Assembly (NCBI GenBank): GCA_964030785.1 | Contig: OZ034970.1 | Location: forward strand, 40,066,377 to 40,130,376 | Reading direction: 5' to 3' | Source of the DNA: Siderastrea siderea | Lineage: Eukaryota; Cnidaria; Anthozoa; Scleractinia; Rhizangiidae | DNA length: 64,000 nucleotides | Shown here: piece after piece, positions 22,302-33,780 of the stretch | Layout: every line of letters starts with the position of its first letter | Numbering within the stretch: position 1 is the first letter of the stretch | The notes under the pieces: generated by a model | Told to the model about the DNA's origin: nothing | Seen by the model: the letters and a program-made list of their open reading frames with translations, nothing else | Databases searched by the model: none | Program-made: the position numbers and the translations under genes

Positions 22302-22799
22302 GATGCTGGAAGAAAAATCATCAAGCTGTTTTGCCCATAAGAGAACCAGATACTGCAACTCCTTGTATTTAGTCTCTCACTCCTGATTTGTTAAGAAATT
22401 CTGGAAACAGGGTCACTTTAAATAACTTCTGACCACATTCCTGATCTACTATCAAATGCCAGATAATCTGGAAAGTATTCTGTGTCCGAGATTCTTCACT
22501 TACTCCAACACCCTTTTCTCATGGAGTTCATTATAATTGTTATTTAGATCTGCAAAATTCCTGCAAAACTGGCCAATGACAGAAGTCCTATATCAATGAC
22601 ACTTTCTCTCGCTCATATTCAAGTGAAGGTACACGTTGTAGCTGTAAGTTCTATTGAAACCATTTATGAAACTATGCAATGCAAATTCCTATTATAAATG
22701 CACTCTTGAAAGCTCTAAATGGCAGACAACTATTTTAAACCACCTTCAACTCACAATGCACACATGTACATAAATGATATTGCTAATCTAAATAAAACC

Positions 22800-24125
22800 A
22801 AGAGAGGATGAAGGGGTAAGAGAGTTAATCTCCCATATACCTATGTATGTCCTATTCCCATCCTAATCCTTCCAAAGTTATTTTTAGTAACAAAGTTCAA
22901 ATTTCAACACACTATATCTTTTGAGTGGATAAACGTATTTCATTAGTGTTTCAGTTTTGAGATCTGTGAAACAAAGCCATTCAAAAACCGACATAAGATA
23001 TCCCATAATACTAAAAGCAAAATTTGGTGCCATTCTCAGTCTTCTCCCTAGTTTTCAGGGCAATAGGTAAGTCAGTTTTCCAGGCCGGTAAAACAGCTCT
23101 GTCGAAAATCCTTTTCTACACTGGAGTGGAAGTATCATCGAAAGACCCGGAATATTGCTCACGGTACTAAGATCGCACACGTCTCGAAAACGCTTCAAAA
23201 CATCAGGCGTCTGCGATTCCTGTTTTAAGGAAAATGTTTAACTACAGATACACGTCAAGACGAAAATGTCTACAGCAACTTACGAATGTAACAACATACG
23301 GAGAAACGCTAAGAAGATAAAACTTCAGTATCTTTTCGAAGGAGCAAATGAAAAAGTCAGAGGAGAAGATAAGCTTACTACTAACAGCACCTTACGAACC
23401 TGCTAACCTGCGGATAAAAGTCGAAAATATAACACCTATACCTTACGAACATGCTAAGCTGCGAAAGTATGGAGAAATATCAAGGAGATAAAATTAACAG
23501 CATCTTACGAATAAACTAACTGTAACATACGGACAAACGTCAAGAACACAACAAGTCTAATATTTTTGGAACGTTCTAACACACGAAGAAAAGTCGAGAA
23601 GATAAGAATATTAAACACTGACAAACGCACTAACGTATAGAAAGTGTCGAGAAGTCTTCTATACCTTACGAACGTACTAACATACGGAGAAACCTGAAAA
23701 AGATCTGACTAACATCTTAGGAACGTAAAAACGCACGGAGTAACTTCGAATAGATAAGACTATTGCTATTACCAAATCTGTTGGCTTTTTTAAACCAGGC
23801 CTGAGTATGCGATTTCAACCGGTAACAAATGGTGCTGCAAGCGGTAAATTTCAGTTACCGGTTACCGCCTGATAAGGAGAACACTGCATTCTTGTGACGT
23901 CATTTTACTGGTGAAAAATGTCAAAATTAGAAAAATTAAAATCACGAAATTTTACAGAATGACGAGTTCTATTTTGCTGCGAAACTTCAGGCCAATTGCT
24001 TTAAAATTAAACTCGATAAGTTAATTGAAACTCCCACCATTTATTACTAAAATAACTTAAGAGGGATTAGGAAGGGATAGGGCCTATATGGGGGAGTATC
24101 TCTCTTACCCTTTCATCCTCTCTTG
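22800..24125. mobile_element. 1.3-kb TIR element with an internal satellite
   Basis: About 70-bp inverted ends starting AAGAGAGGATGAAGGGGTAA at the left and matching at the right. Flanks ATAAAACC (22792-22799) and ATAAAACT (24126-24133) agree in 7 of 8 bases, suggesting an 8-bp duplication and hAT affinity. No transposase is visible; the interior is mainly the tandem array at 23275-23765. Confidence 0.8.
23275..23765. repeat. Degenerate ~60-bp tandem array
   Basis: About eight units share the order CTTACGAACGTACTAAC, ATACGGAGAAAC, GTCGAGAAGATAAGA. Units have diverged and vary in length. The array lies inside the TIR element. Confidence 0.75.
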
Positions 24126-24520
24126 ATAAAACTCAAGACGAATCGTCATTGATATTGGACATACGTCGGCAATGAGCTCTCTTAACTTCACCCTTACCTT
24201 CACCTTATGCCAAACCTTGAATTATTCATGTTGCCATTTAAATAAACAGGCTTTCTTGTTAGTGATACTTCTAGTGGGGTTGACTTAGGTACAGCACTGG
24301 AGTTACTGTTGGTTATAATGCAGTAACCGTTTGGCTGTTCTAAAAAAAAAATTCAAAACGTGTATGTGAGGTATAAATCAAAGCCACTCCAATGTTGCTT
24401 CATATAAAAGCTTGGTTGTACCAAAAAATTCTGCCACTTTTAGGTGCCATAACACTTTTACACCTAATGTAAGTTGCTAATTATTCTGTAAATGGTTTGA
24501 ACCCAGGAGACATAACATAA

Positions 24521-24717
24521 GTTGGTAAAGTATGGTCGTCTGGGTGATTGTAGTCCTGAGAAGGACAGTTTGTGACCACGTTGACTGATGTTTCAGCAAC
24601 CTGAGCGGAAGTCATTATCCTTGACTCTGATGATGACTTCTGCTCAGGTTGTCGAAATGTCGACCACAAACAGTCCTTCTCAGGACTACAATCACCTGGA
24701 CGACCATACTTTACCGT
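24521..24717. repeat. Inverted pair of an interspersed repeat (AGTCCTGAGAAGGAC)
   Basis: The left arm (about 24521-24613) and right arm (about 24634-24717) are reverse complements, both carrying GATTGTAGTCCTGAGAAGGA and a CAACCTGAGC..AAGTCAT block. I recall this repeat as common in cnidarian genomes and as a source of spurious predicted peptides. Its element class is not settled here. Confidence 0.65.
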
Positions 24718-25070
24718 CTTGCTAAATATTGTCCATAATTAGTTTTACCTTTGTTGGTTACACATTGTATTTCTCATAGTTTTCTTTCCAGCCATGTTGT
24801 TAAAAGTTGTTACAAAAAGTTGTACAGTTATGTAAATAGTTTGGATAATAAGCTTTTTAGACCAAGCTTAGGAGGTTTTTCCTCGTATGATTTGTGCATT
24901 TGTATTTATTTTCTTTCATGATATAATTTTGCAGTAGAAATTGCTAACAAAAATAAAACGTTGCTGTTTATTTAAGATTAGAGTTTTTGTTTGGATTTTA
25001 ATTTCGGTTTACCCTATGGTTACTTACATGTAATTTATGGTTACTTACAGTGTACATGTATGTCCAGGAA

Positions 25071-25219
25071 AACGAACAAGAGAGCGAGCGCGAAATCACC
25101 TTCCGCGTTGAAACGTGACTGTGTCGAGCCTGCCCACTACACTAGCAGCTCGACACACGCGTCTCGCTTCAACGCGGCAGGCGATTTCGCGATGCTCTCT
25201 TATTCGTTTTCCTGGACTA
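25071..25219. mobile_element. 150-bp foldback MITE (TGTCCAGGAAAACGAA ends)
   Basis: Left TGTCCAGGAAAACGAACAAG is matched by the complement TTATTCGTTTTCCTGGACTA at the right. Inner arms share GAGCG, CGAAATC, TTGAA and TGTCGAGC blocks. GC-rich compared with its surroundings. Confidence 0.75.
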
Positions 25220-26167
25220 TCCCTGAACGGAAAGAGAGACTGCTCGTACTCTACATTTGAGCACCCAATTGAATGATTTCGAATGACTCTGAAGACGTCG
25301 AAAGATGATGTTGAATTGCGTTGAACAAAGTTTGATTGACATCGAGCCTCGTACGACAAAGTTGTATTTAACTGTGTTGGATGATGTCGTAAACGTAACC
25401 AATCCTCATCCTCGGAGACCCAGGGGTAGATAGTAGGGCGAGGGAAAGTCGGTACGGGCGAAAAAAAAGTGGGCAAAGAAAAGTCAAGGGAAAACACAAA
25501 AGCCCTTGACTTTTCGTCGACCACTGTTTTTTTTAGCACAACCACAATCAGGGGAAAGCAATAAGTTCAAACATACAGAGGAGGATTCTGACAAGATCGA
25601 ACGCCCAATTTACCTTGTCAACTTAATAATTAATCTAAATTTTTGTGTTTAACACAGCAACAATTTCTTTACCAACTAAACCCTTCAGTATTAAATTGTT
25701 TCTTCCTGCGTTGTCCTCTCTAGGAATAAACACAACATATACACAAGCACAAACATTCCGGTAAAAGAAAAAGCAGATTTGTTTCCCTTGTGCGCATGCT
25801 TATGCTCATGCCGAATTTTCTAGGAACCAAGACTTCTAGAGAGGAAATCATTAGTGAACAGAGTCTTTTGGTTTTTCTTGTGCTTGGGCTTACATTTGCT
25901 ATGACACAAGTGAAAACTGTTATTAGGCCCATGAGCAGATAATCAACGCGAGATTAATCTAAAACGTAAGTGCAAATAATAATCAGGAAAGGAAACCATA
26001 GGGGCATAAATATTAACTTTTCATCGAATTTCCTTTCTCTATTTTTCGTTCATTTTGCTGATTTTGTCTTTTTCCTCGCCCCGAACACTGTCGCGATAAA
26101 GAGAAACTCTCGTTCATGTGGCAGGCGTTCCGTTTCTTCTCCTATCGCGTTGATTTTGCAATCCGGA

Positions 26168-26490
26168 ATCTGGAATCCAAGACTGAAATGGCCAGAACGT
26201 CATGGTAGCCCACATATAAGGCAAAAACGTCATGCTAGCCCACATATGAGGCACTAATGTGAAGGTAAGTGAGTACAAGTGAAGGGAAGTGAGTAGAAAT
26301 GAAGGAAAGTGAGTGCAAATGAAGGAAAGTGAGTACAAGTGAAGGAAAGTGTGTGTTAGTGGAGGTAGGTGCGTTAATCAGTTGGTGTGTATATTCATAT
26401 GGGATTGTAATGTCATTAGTGCCTGATATGTGGGCTAGCATGACGTTCTTGCCCATGAAATTCTTGGAATCTCGTGTCTCAGTAGTCATG
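26168..26490. mobile_element. Foldback element enclosing a 20-bp minisatellite
   Basis: Arms share, in inverted sense, ATTCCAAGA, AACGTCATG.TAGCCCAC and AGGCACTAATG. The middle (26261-26366) is a tandem repeat. Confidence 0.7.
26261..26366. repeat. 20-bp tandem repeat (GAAGGAAAGTGAGTACAAGT)
   Basis: Five consecutive units with few changes, inside the foldback element above. Confidence 0.9.
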
Positions 26491-26516
26491 CTAGCCGGCT
26501 CCTGCGCTTGTCACTC

Positions 26517-26746
26517 TCGGGGGATGAAGAGAAATACTGTAATGAAGTGTTCATTATTACATTATTCCTGCTCTAAGGGCAAAATTTTGAAGTAGGGAAA
26601 TTTAACCGTCGATGATTTTTCCAAGAGAAATTGTTATTCCTGGTTATTCCATTATTCCTGCAAAACCAAAGCCATTATTCCATTATTCCACTTCAAGAAA
26701 TTTCCGTTATTCTTTTCTCATTCAGTTATTCCTCTTCATCCCCCGA
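26517..26746. mobile_element. MITE with TCGGGGGATGAAGAG ends
   Basis: Exact 15-bp inverted ends. The interior has repeated TTATTCC / GGAATAA units (CCATTATTCC several times). About 230 bp. Confidence 0.75.
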
Positions 26747-26963
26747 TCAGGAGAGGAGTGGAATGCCCGGTGGAATGATATCCCAAGGCTTACGTCAATA
26801 TAAACGAGTGCGGTGGCGCATCTCGGGATTTCGTGCGGGGATGCGTGTCAGACCAAGACAAGCGAATTTTGACCTTCACCTTAAAATGGCCAAATTTCTT
26901 TCTTCCAAAATTGCGAAATTCTTAACTCTATTACATATTTCTCGTAAAGCCATACAATGGGCT

Positions 26964-27043
26964 TACCCTGCAAGCAGAGGTTTCTTGGTCACACTATGTT
27001 CCGACGGGCGCCCAGCGACCAAGAAACCTCTGCTTGTAGGGTA
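26964..27043. mobile_element. 80-bp hairpin MITE with 9-bp target duplication
   Basis: Arms TACCCTGCAAGCAGAGGTTT (27 bp with one or two changes) around a short loop. CAATGGGCT is repeated exactly at 26955-26963 and 27044-27052. A 9-bp duplication is typical of Mutator-like elements, although 8 bp plus one chance base (hAT) cannot be ruled out. Confidence 0.85.
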
Positions 27044-27114
27044 CAATGGGCTGGGCTTTCCTAGTGATCCGTACGAACTTACACTTGTCTTGGTTGAACA
27101 GGACCATTTGTAGC

Positions 27115-27207
27115 AGACCAGGCATAGAGTTCACTCAAGTCACGCTGAAGCAATGCAGCGTCCGTGTTGGAGTCAGCACGACGAAAAATCTTGGTGTCGT
27201 CTGCAGA
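27115..27207 (-). pseudogene. Non-LTR retrotransposon reverse-transcriptase fragment
   Basis: The minus strand encodes SADDTKIFRR followed by DAALLQRDLSELYAWS, matching the catalytic YADD box and the next helix of CR1/L2-type reverse transcriptases. The Tyr of the box is Ser here. Nothing on either side continues the domain, so it is a short dead remnant. Confidence 0.75.
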
Positions 27208-27569
27208 GTAACTTTTTATGACTTCAGTGGTACCAGAAGGGGAAGAAAACTGGCATACAATACCCCACCCGACCCTCCAGGTTATCTTCACTCAAGATAC
27301 AAGCCAACGTGAAGTAATTTTTTTTAATTTGATGACTCATTCCTCGCTACATCCTTTCCCTACCCTTTTCACTTGATAACGCACGATTCCCTCCTATTTA
27401 CCTCCTATTTCCATATATCATCTATTTCTTAGTGGCGTGAGCTGAATACTGGTTATGGACGCTACAGTTAACCCAACTTAATCCGTATTCTTTATAACAT
27501 CAATGAACGTGTTTCTAAAGCTATTGAAAAACAATTACGCAACCGAAACATAACTATCATTAGTGCAAG

Positions 27570-27870
27570 CCCGGGGGGTACCCCCTTATATGGCTTATAC
27601 GGGGCCGCTGGACAGGGTATGGTTTTTGACCTCTTTGTCCAAAACAGGGTATATAATTTTATGTGTCAGTCCTAAACAGTGTGTGTATTTGTATTTTGAC
27701 ACTTGTCCTAAACAGGGACCTAAAATGAAGGGTTTTGTCCTAAACAGGGCAGGTATTTGAGGGTACTGATTTTAGGGCTTTTTTTGTCCTAGACACTGGT
27801 CAGGGTTTCCCGGTTCCCGTCCACAGCGGCAGCCCTATACCCAAACTTGGGTCAAGTGTTCCCCCAGGAG
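27570..27870. repeat. Interspersed repeat with GTCCTAAACAGGG units, copy 2
   Basis: Shares GGGGGGTACCCCCTTATATGG and CTTATACGGGG with copy 1 at 20385. Then come four or five units around TGTCCTAAACAGGG. Confidence 0.75.
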
Positions 27871-28151
27871 TACAAATTTTCCACTGGTATGATAAAGGCA
27901 CGAAAATCTGAAACTTCGGTTCAGCGGGATATTCATTAGATTTTTGTTGCTTCGGTGCAAACAATATGCGATCCATGCTATTTTAATACAAAAGGACGTT
28001 CACCTTTAAATTTACTCCTCAGAAGAAGTTCGTTCATTGCTTGCATTTTTATACTTTAACACCAGTAAGCTACACAAATCAAGGCAAAGGTATTTAGATC
28101 TCTGAGAACAATAGTCAAACATAACAAACTTATCCCCATCGCTGCAGCGCA

Positions 28152-28683
28152 CAATTAAAGGGACTAAGTCACCGGGAATTTGACGTTTTGGGGTGAAAAA
28201 TGTACTGAGATTCAAATTAAATACTTTTTCTCGTACACTAAATTCTCCCACGTAACACATCACGAGAAAGAAATTGAATGATTTTCTGTAAGGGACACCT
28301 TATTCCAAAATCGCCGAAAATACATTACTCTTTTGTGTCTCAGTGTTAATTGGCCCTTGTTGCCTCGATCCCATCTGCAGAATTCAAAGCAATATTTGGC
28401 TTAAAACGAGGCAACAAGGGCCAATTAACATGGAGACAAAAGAATAATTTATTTTCCGCCATTTTGGAACAAGGTGTGATTTTTCAGAGTTGCAATCCAT
28501 TTTCACTGGCGTCATCCGCAGCCAAACAAAATTAATTACACTTTCAGAAAACTGGTTGCGTAATTTTAAACGAGACCAGGTGAATCATAATTTTTTGGGT
28601 TTCCTTTGATTGAAATATATTTTTTTGCATTTCAAAGTACATGTAATCCTATAAATAAAGGCGACAGAGTACCTTTAATTCTG
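28152..28683. mobile_element. Large foldback element with a perfect inner stem
   Basis: The inner stem GTTAATTGGCCCTTGTTGCC is exact (28345-28368 with 28405-28428). Similarity continues outward: TTCCAAAAT.G.CGAAAATA, ACACCTT.TTCC. The tips are ATTAAAGGGACTAAGTCACC at the left and the complement of ATTAAAGGTACTCTGTCGCC at the right. The tips resemble the element at 63151-63545. Confidence 0.75.
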
Positions 28684-30767
28684 GATCGTTCCACGTGTTT
28701 TCATCCACAAATATTTTTTGGCCAAATTGTAATCACGACTATGAGAACTTTCCTGGTCATAGTGCCACACATTCCACTTCAAGTATCATTAGCAATTAAT
28801 TTTCAGCTGATTAAAGATTTCCCGTTATTTATTTTAATTCAAAGCGATTGATCTCTTTTGAAGAAGAAAAATTGGGCAATAATGAAGTTGGTTGGAATAA
28901 GTATACTTAACTCAACTCCACTGCAACTTAACATTACTTACTCAAATTAACTAAACTTAACTTAACTTAACAAAACTATTACATGATTGAAAACGAACCT
29001 TTATTTATTATATTCAATTCGCCATATTAAAAAATTCTACTGAATATAGTTTCTGAAAGTATTCCAAGTTAGACATAAACTACACAATGAACTTAGATGA
29101 CTGTGATAGGACTTTTGCATTAACTTGAATCGTACTTCATTAATTGTTGTTAGCGGAAACAAAGTTCCGCATTGTTCAGCTGTGATGTCCGGATAGTAAA
29201 TTGTCACAGGTGAGAGCAATTTTTTGAAAGTATTACTACAAAAAATTGCCCTCTGCTGAATTAAATTCGAAACAAATAGAAGTTGTCGAATCTTACGACT
29301 TCTAGAAGGCTGGCAGTAAGATACTGTCAGGGTATACAGCATGGTGCAGTAAGGTGTTGATATTACACCACAGCTAACGGGGCTTGATGACTTATACTGC
29401 TTTGTTAATGTCCGGGAGCAGAAATTTCATTGATCATCAGTTAATTGTGTGGCATTAATTCAGCAGCAATGTAGAAAACTCGGCTAGTAAAACACCATGT
29501 AAATGCTTTTATTTGATAGCGGCGGATCAGGAAACCAAATTCATGTGACGTTATCTTCTAAACCTGTTCCTAGTAGTTCTAAATTGAATCCTGGCGAACA
29601 AACATCCACACGTGATTTTCGGTCTCGGAAGTAACCTACATTTTTGCACGATGACATACAGTACGTCATGGAGCCAATGAAGTCAATTGCCATGAATATT
29701 GAAAACATTTCAAGATCATTTTTATTTTAAAAAGTAAACTAAAAAATGAAGCGTGCTAGACCATTCATAAAGTGTCATAGCATCATCATTAAGTTGGAAT
29801 CTTTGACCAAAATAACCTAGGGAGCAGCTTGCGGACGGACTGAAATGGATGTGGTTGCCACCAGACCAGATGTTTTACCCTCAAATGTAAGTCTGCTGGG
29901 AACTTAGATACATACTTTAAGATAAGTATATCAATACTAAAAAGTTCATAATACATTTAGGGATAAAAAGCGGATATTTTTACTGCCTTCTAATAACACG
30001 TACCCCACTGTGCGGCAGCTTCGTATGTATGACTTTAACTATTCAATTAACATATACGTTGGTACCATTTCACTGGTCTAATAGAGCTCAAAACTGAGCA
30101 ATTCTGGTGTGCAATAATGTTCAGTGTTGGAGGGTTGCACCCGAATCACAAAGACTGTGGGCTGGAATCCGTTACTTTGTAAAACCTGAACTTTTTTGTT
30201 GTTCTAAACTACATCTCCAAATACGGCAGCTAAAGTAGTTTTCACAAAAATGCGTGGCAATGGAACGGTATTTTTTTCACTCTCAGAGAATATTCAGTGC
30301 TGTCACCACGACTGGTAAAATTAAGATTAATTCAGATGAATAGATAATTACAGTTTCTTGAAGTTGTCACTGAGTACTGATTCGACTGTGTTCACCACTC
30401 AGTTTTAATGAACAAAATAAATTGACCACGTTATAAGCGTCACAAACTGGTAAAGGTTGGAATTCGGGCGACAAGTGAGATTTTGGGGCTTGTTTAACTT
30501 CTTTAAGAGTATTTTGAAGTTGCCCTGCAGACCCCTGCAATCACGGAATCGCAACCGCACTAAAGCTTTGAGTACCTTGAGACTCATTTCGAAGTTTGTG
30601 AGCGTTAGGGTAGAAACTATGCAATGCTATCATGACAGGGCAAAATTATGATGTTTGGCTGAGCAGGAAATAAAGAAATTTTGCTGAAATTTGAAATGCA
30701 TTTTGCTGAGATTTGCTGAAATAGCCTTAAATAGAAAACTTCGTCACACGAGCGGTTCTCGTGACTC
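28684..30767. other. Intergenic DNA, no gene seen
   Basis: AT-rich sequence with a (TTAACT)n-like simple stretch at about 28905-28975. Short open frames here are unremarkable. Confidence 0.6.
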
Positions 30768-32230
30768 TGAGCATGACATTTGTCACGCCTAATTAACGAC
30801 CCGTGATGTGATGACGTCACAAGAGTTAAAGTATGTGTTTACGCGCGGAGTGGGCGCTTCAGAAAATCTTAGAAATTGAAAGAATTTTGAGTTCCATTCG
30901 TAAGTTTATGATCTCGCATCATCAACCTTGGTCAACAGCCATCACACGTAGTAGAGTGCGCAGAAATGACGCGTGTCTGGCAGAGAAACCGAAAACTGGC
31001 ATGATTAACAAAGTTCTTTCACTCTCACGGCCACAATCTGTAACAAGTGCCACTGGACTGGAAACGTTTAGACAATATTAACGGCTTGTACATTATTGAA
31101 TATTGTTTATGCACCCTAAGGCAATACATGCCCCAGATACTGTACATTCAATTAAGCGTGATAGAATACTCAAAAGTTGCGTAATTTGTGCAATGAAACG
31201 TGATGATGTTCATTGGAAAAAGATGATTTTCATGGCATTAATTACGAATAACGTATGTTATGACGCATACAAGTGAAAGTATAGCTTCAGAAATTTACAT
31301 CAGCCTCGATAACCAAGTTCGGGTGAAAAGAAAAATCTTTGGTTCCGGAACTGAACACTGAAGTGGCTCGAATGACCTTGAATATTGACGCAAGTATCTG
31401 TATCGGATGTTGCTGAAACGATGGCGGGGCTGTAGTAGCTGGGGTAAACCTACGCAATTAAGTGACTTATTTTTACCCACTATTCTTAAATTACTAAGTT
31501 TGCATTCCATGTTAAACGACCAGTTTTGTGTAAGGGCAAGGTGGGGCTAGCATTTCCACCTACGCTTAAACCTACATAATGATAGGATCTTTCTTTGATT
31601 TGAAAACTGAACAAAAATGTGTCCCTTAGGTAAACTGAAACTTCTAGAATCGAAAACGTACCACCCATTTCTCACCATGCTTTTCTCCGCGCCCTATCGC
31701 CGTTAGTATGATAATTTTCGTAGGAAGCAATTCCAAAATATTTTTAGTGCGATGTTGCATGAGAGTTTATGTAAGTCAGAGTTTCAATGAGAAGATAGTT
31801 GTCTAAACTAGGCAATTCAAGATTTAAATTGGAATCTCTGTGTAGGGGGCCATCAAAAGCTTTATAGAACCACGTTGCATTATAGTTAAGATCCAATAAA
31901 CGTTATGAAGCGGAAAGAACTGCTCAGCAGTTTTTGCTGGTGAATAGTCACACTTAACGATTTCAGTTAGAGCCAGCTTGTACGGCATACATAATAAACG
32001 AGTCAATAGCTCACATTCGGAATGGGCGCAAAAACGTATCATTACTGAGGAGCAAGATTTGACGCTCGGAGAAAAAGGTTTCATAAAACTAACTTTTAAT
32101 AGAAGCCACAGCTATACCATCCAGCTTATAGCCAATCAAACGTTACAAAATCATAGAAATCAGCCATCAAAGAACATTTCAGTGTCAGTTTCGCCAGGCC
32201 CTGAATGATAAGGCCTGGTGAATTGTCATG
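30768..32230. repeat. Local duplication, copy A (1.47 kb)
   Basis: Collinear with 32231-33780. Anchors include CACGCCTAATTAA (30784 and 32253), AAGTTTGCATTCCATGTTAA-like sequence (31495 and 32943) and GGAATCTCTGTGTA (31831 and 33311). Offset is 1,450-1,480 bp throughout, so this is a tandem duplication. No coding signal is conserved between copies. Each copy carries a CRE near its left end. Confidence 0.85.
30812..30819. promoter_or_regulatory. CRE palindrome TGACGTCA (unit A)
   Basis: Full ATF/CREB consensus; the minus-strand context is ACTCTTGTGACGTCATCAC. Confidence 0.6.
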
Positions 32231-33780
32231 CATACTATGCATGACAATTTGTCACGCCTAATTAACCACCCGTGATATGATGACGTCACAAGAGTGAAAG
32301 TATGTGTTTACGAGCAAAGTGGGCGCTTCAAAAAATCTTCGAAATTGAAAGAATTAAGAATTCCATTCGCAACTGTGTGAACTCGCATCATCAACTCTTC
32401 GTGCGTAGAAGAGTCCCCAGAAATGACGCGTGAGTAACAGAGAAACCAAAAATCAGCATGATTAACAAAGTTCGCGGTTGATTCTCACTCCACAATCTAT
32501 AACAACTGCCACTGGACTGGAAACGATTAGTCAATACTAATATGTTGTATATTATATTAAATCTTCTGTTTATAAACTCTGTGGCAATATATGCCCTAGA
32601 TACTGTGATGAAGTACTTAAAGTTACGCAATTTTTGCAATGGAGCTTGATGTGTTTAGTGGAGAAAGATAATTTTAATGATTTCAATAACAGAAAAACGT
32701 ATAATGACGCAAACAAGTGGAAGTTTAGCTTTAGAAATTTACACCAGCTCCAGTAACCACTGGGGATGAAGATAAATTTTTCTTTGATTCCGGGACTGGA
32801 CAACGACCTCGAGTGACGTTTGAGAAAATTATTGACGCGTGTATCTGCCTAGTGTATCGGATGTTGCTGAAACGATGGGTTGTAGCAGCCGGGATAAACC
32901 TGCGCAATTAAGCGACTTATTTTTACATTATTCTCAAATTACTGAGTTTGCATCCTATGTTAATCAACCAGTTTTGAGTAAGGGCAAGGTGGGGCTAGCA
33001 TTTCCACCTACGCTTAAACTGACCTACATGATGATTAGATTTTTCTTTTGCTTGAAAATTGAGCAAAAAATGTTTTTCTTAGGTAGTTTGAAACTTCTGG
33101 AAAAAAAATGCACCACCCATTTCTAATCACGCTTTTTCTCTGCGCCCTATTAATATGGTAATCACCTTAGGCAGCTATTTTGAAATATTTTGCGATTTTA
33201 AATTAGAGTTTGTGTAAGCCCGAGTATAAACGAGGAAATATTTGTTTCTACTAGACTGAATTCACTCGTCGGAAAAGGGTCATTGCATTTGATGGGCACA
33301 TATTTTTGCCGGAATCTCTGTGTAAGAGGCTGTCAAAAGTTCAGATTAAGCACGTTGCATTCGAGTAAAGACCTGATAGACATCAACACCGGAAAGTGCT
33401 GCTCAGCAACTTTCACTGGTAAGTAGACATACTAGTACCTTACGATTACGGTTAGAGTCACCCTGCACGGCATAATAAACAGCAGGACATGAAAGGACTG
33501 ATCAATAGCTTTCACTTAGTGAAAGGTCTGTCACAAAAAGCTAAGAGATCACTATTACATAGAAGCACGATTTGGCTCTCGCACAGAGGGATTTCGCCGT
33601 AAGACTAACTTTTAGTAGAACCACAATTATACCATCGAGCTTAAATTAAACCAATCAGATAATAGTACAAAATCGTAGAAATCAACAATGAAAGAACTCT
33701 AAGTACAAAGAACATGTCCAAACATTTTAGTTTTTCAGTCCGGATTTCGCGCTGAATTGGGCCTGGTGAACTGTCACTGT
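32231..33780. repeat. Local duplication, copy B
   Basis: Second copy of the 1.47-kb unit, diverged from copy A by many substitutions and small indels. Both copies end in GGCCTGGTGAA.TGTCA. The junction has a short palindrome TGTCATGCATACTATGCATG at 32225-32247. Confidence 0.85.
32281..32288. promoter_or_regulatory. CRE palindrome TGACGTCA (unit B)
   Basis: Counterpart of the site at 30812, with the flank ACTCTTG kept on the minus strand. Confidence 0.6.

Noticed and set aside
23275..23765. A CRISPR array
   Set aside because: Units are adjacent and degenerate with no unique spacers, and they sit inside a transposon in animal DNA.
24481..24669. A 62-residue minus-strand protein
   Set aside because: It is the translation of one arm of an interspersed inverted repeat that commonly produces spurious predictions.
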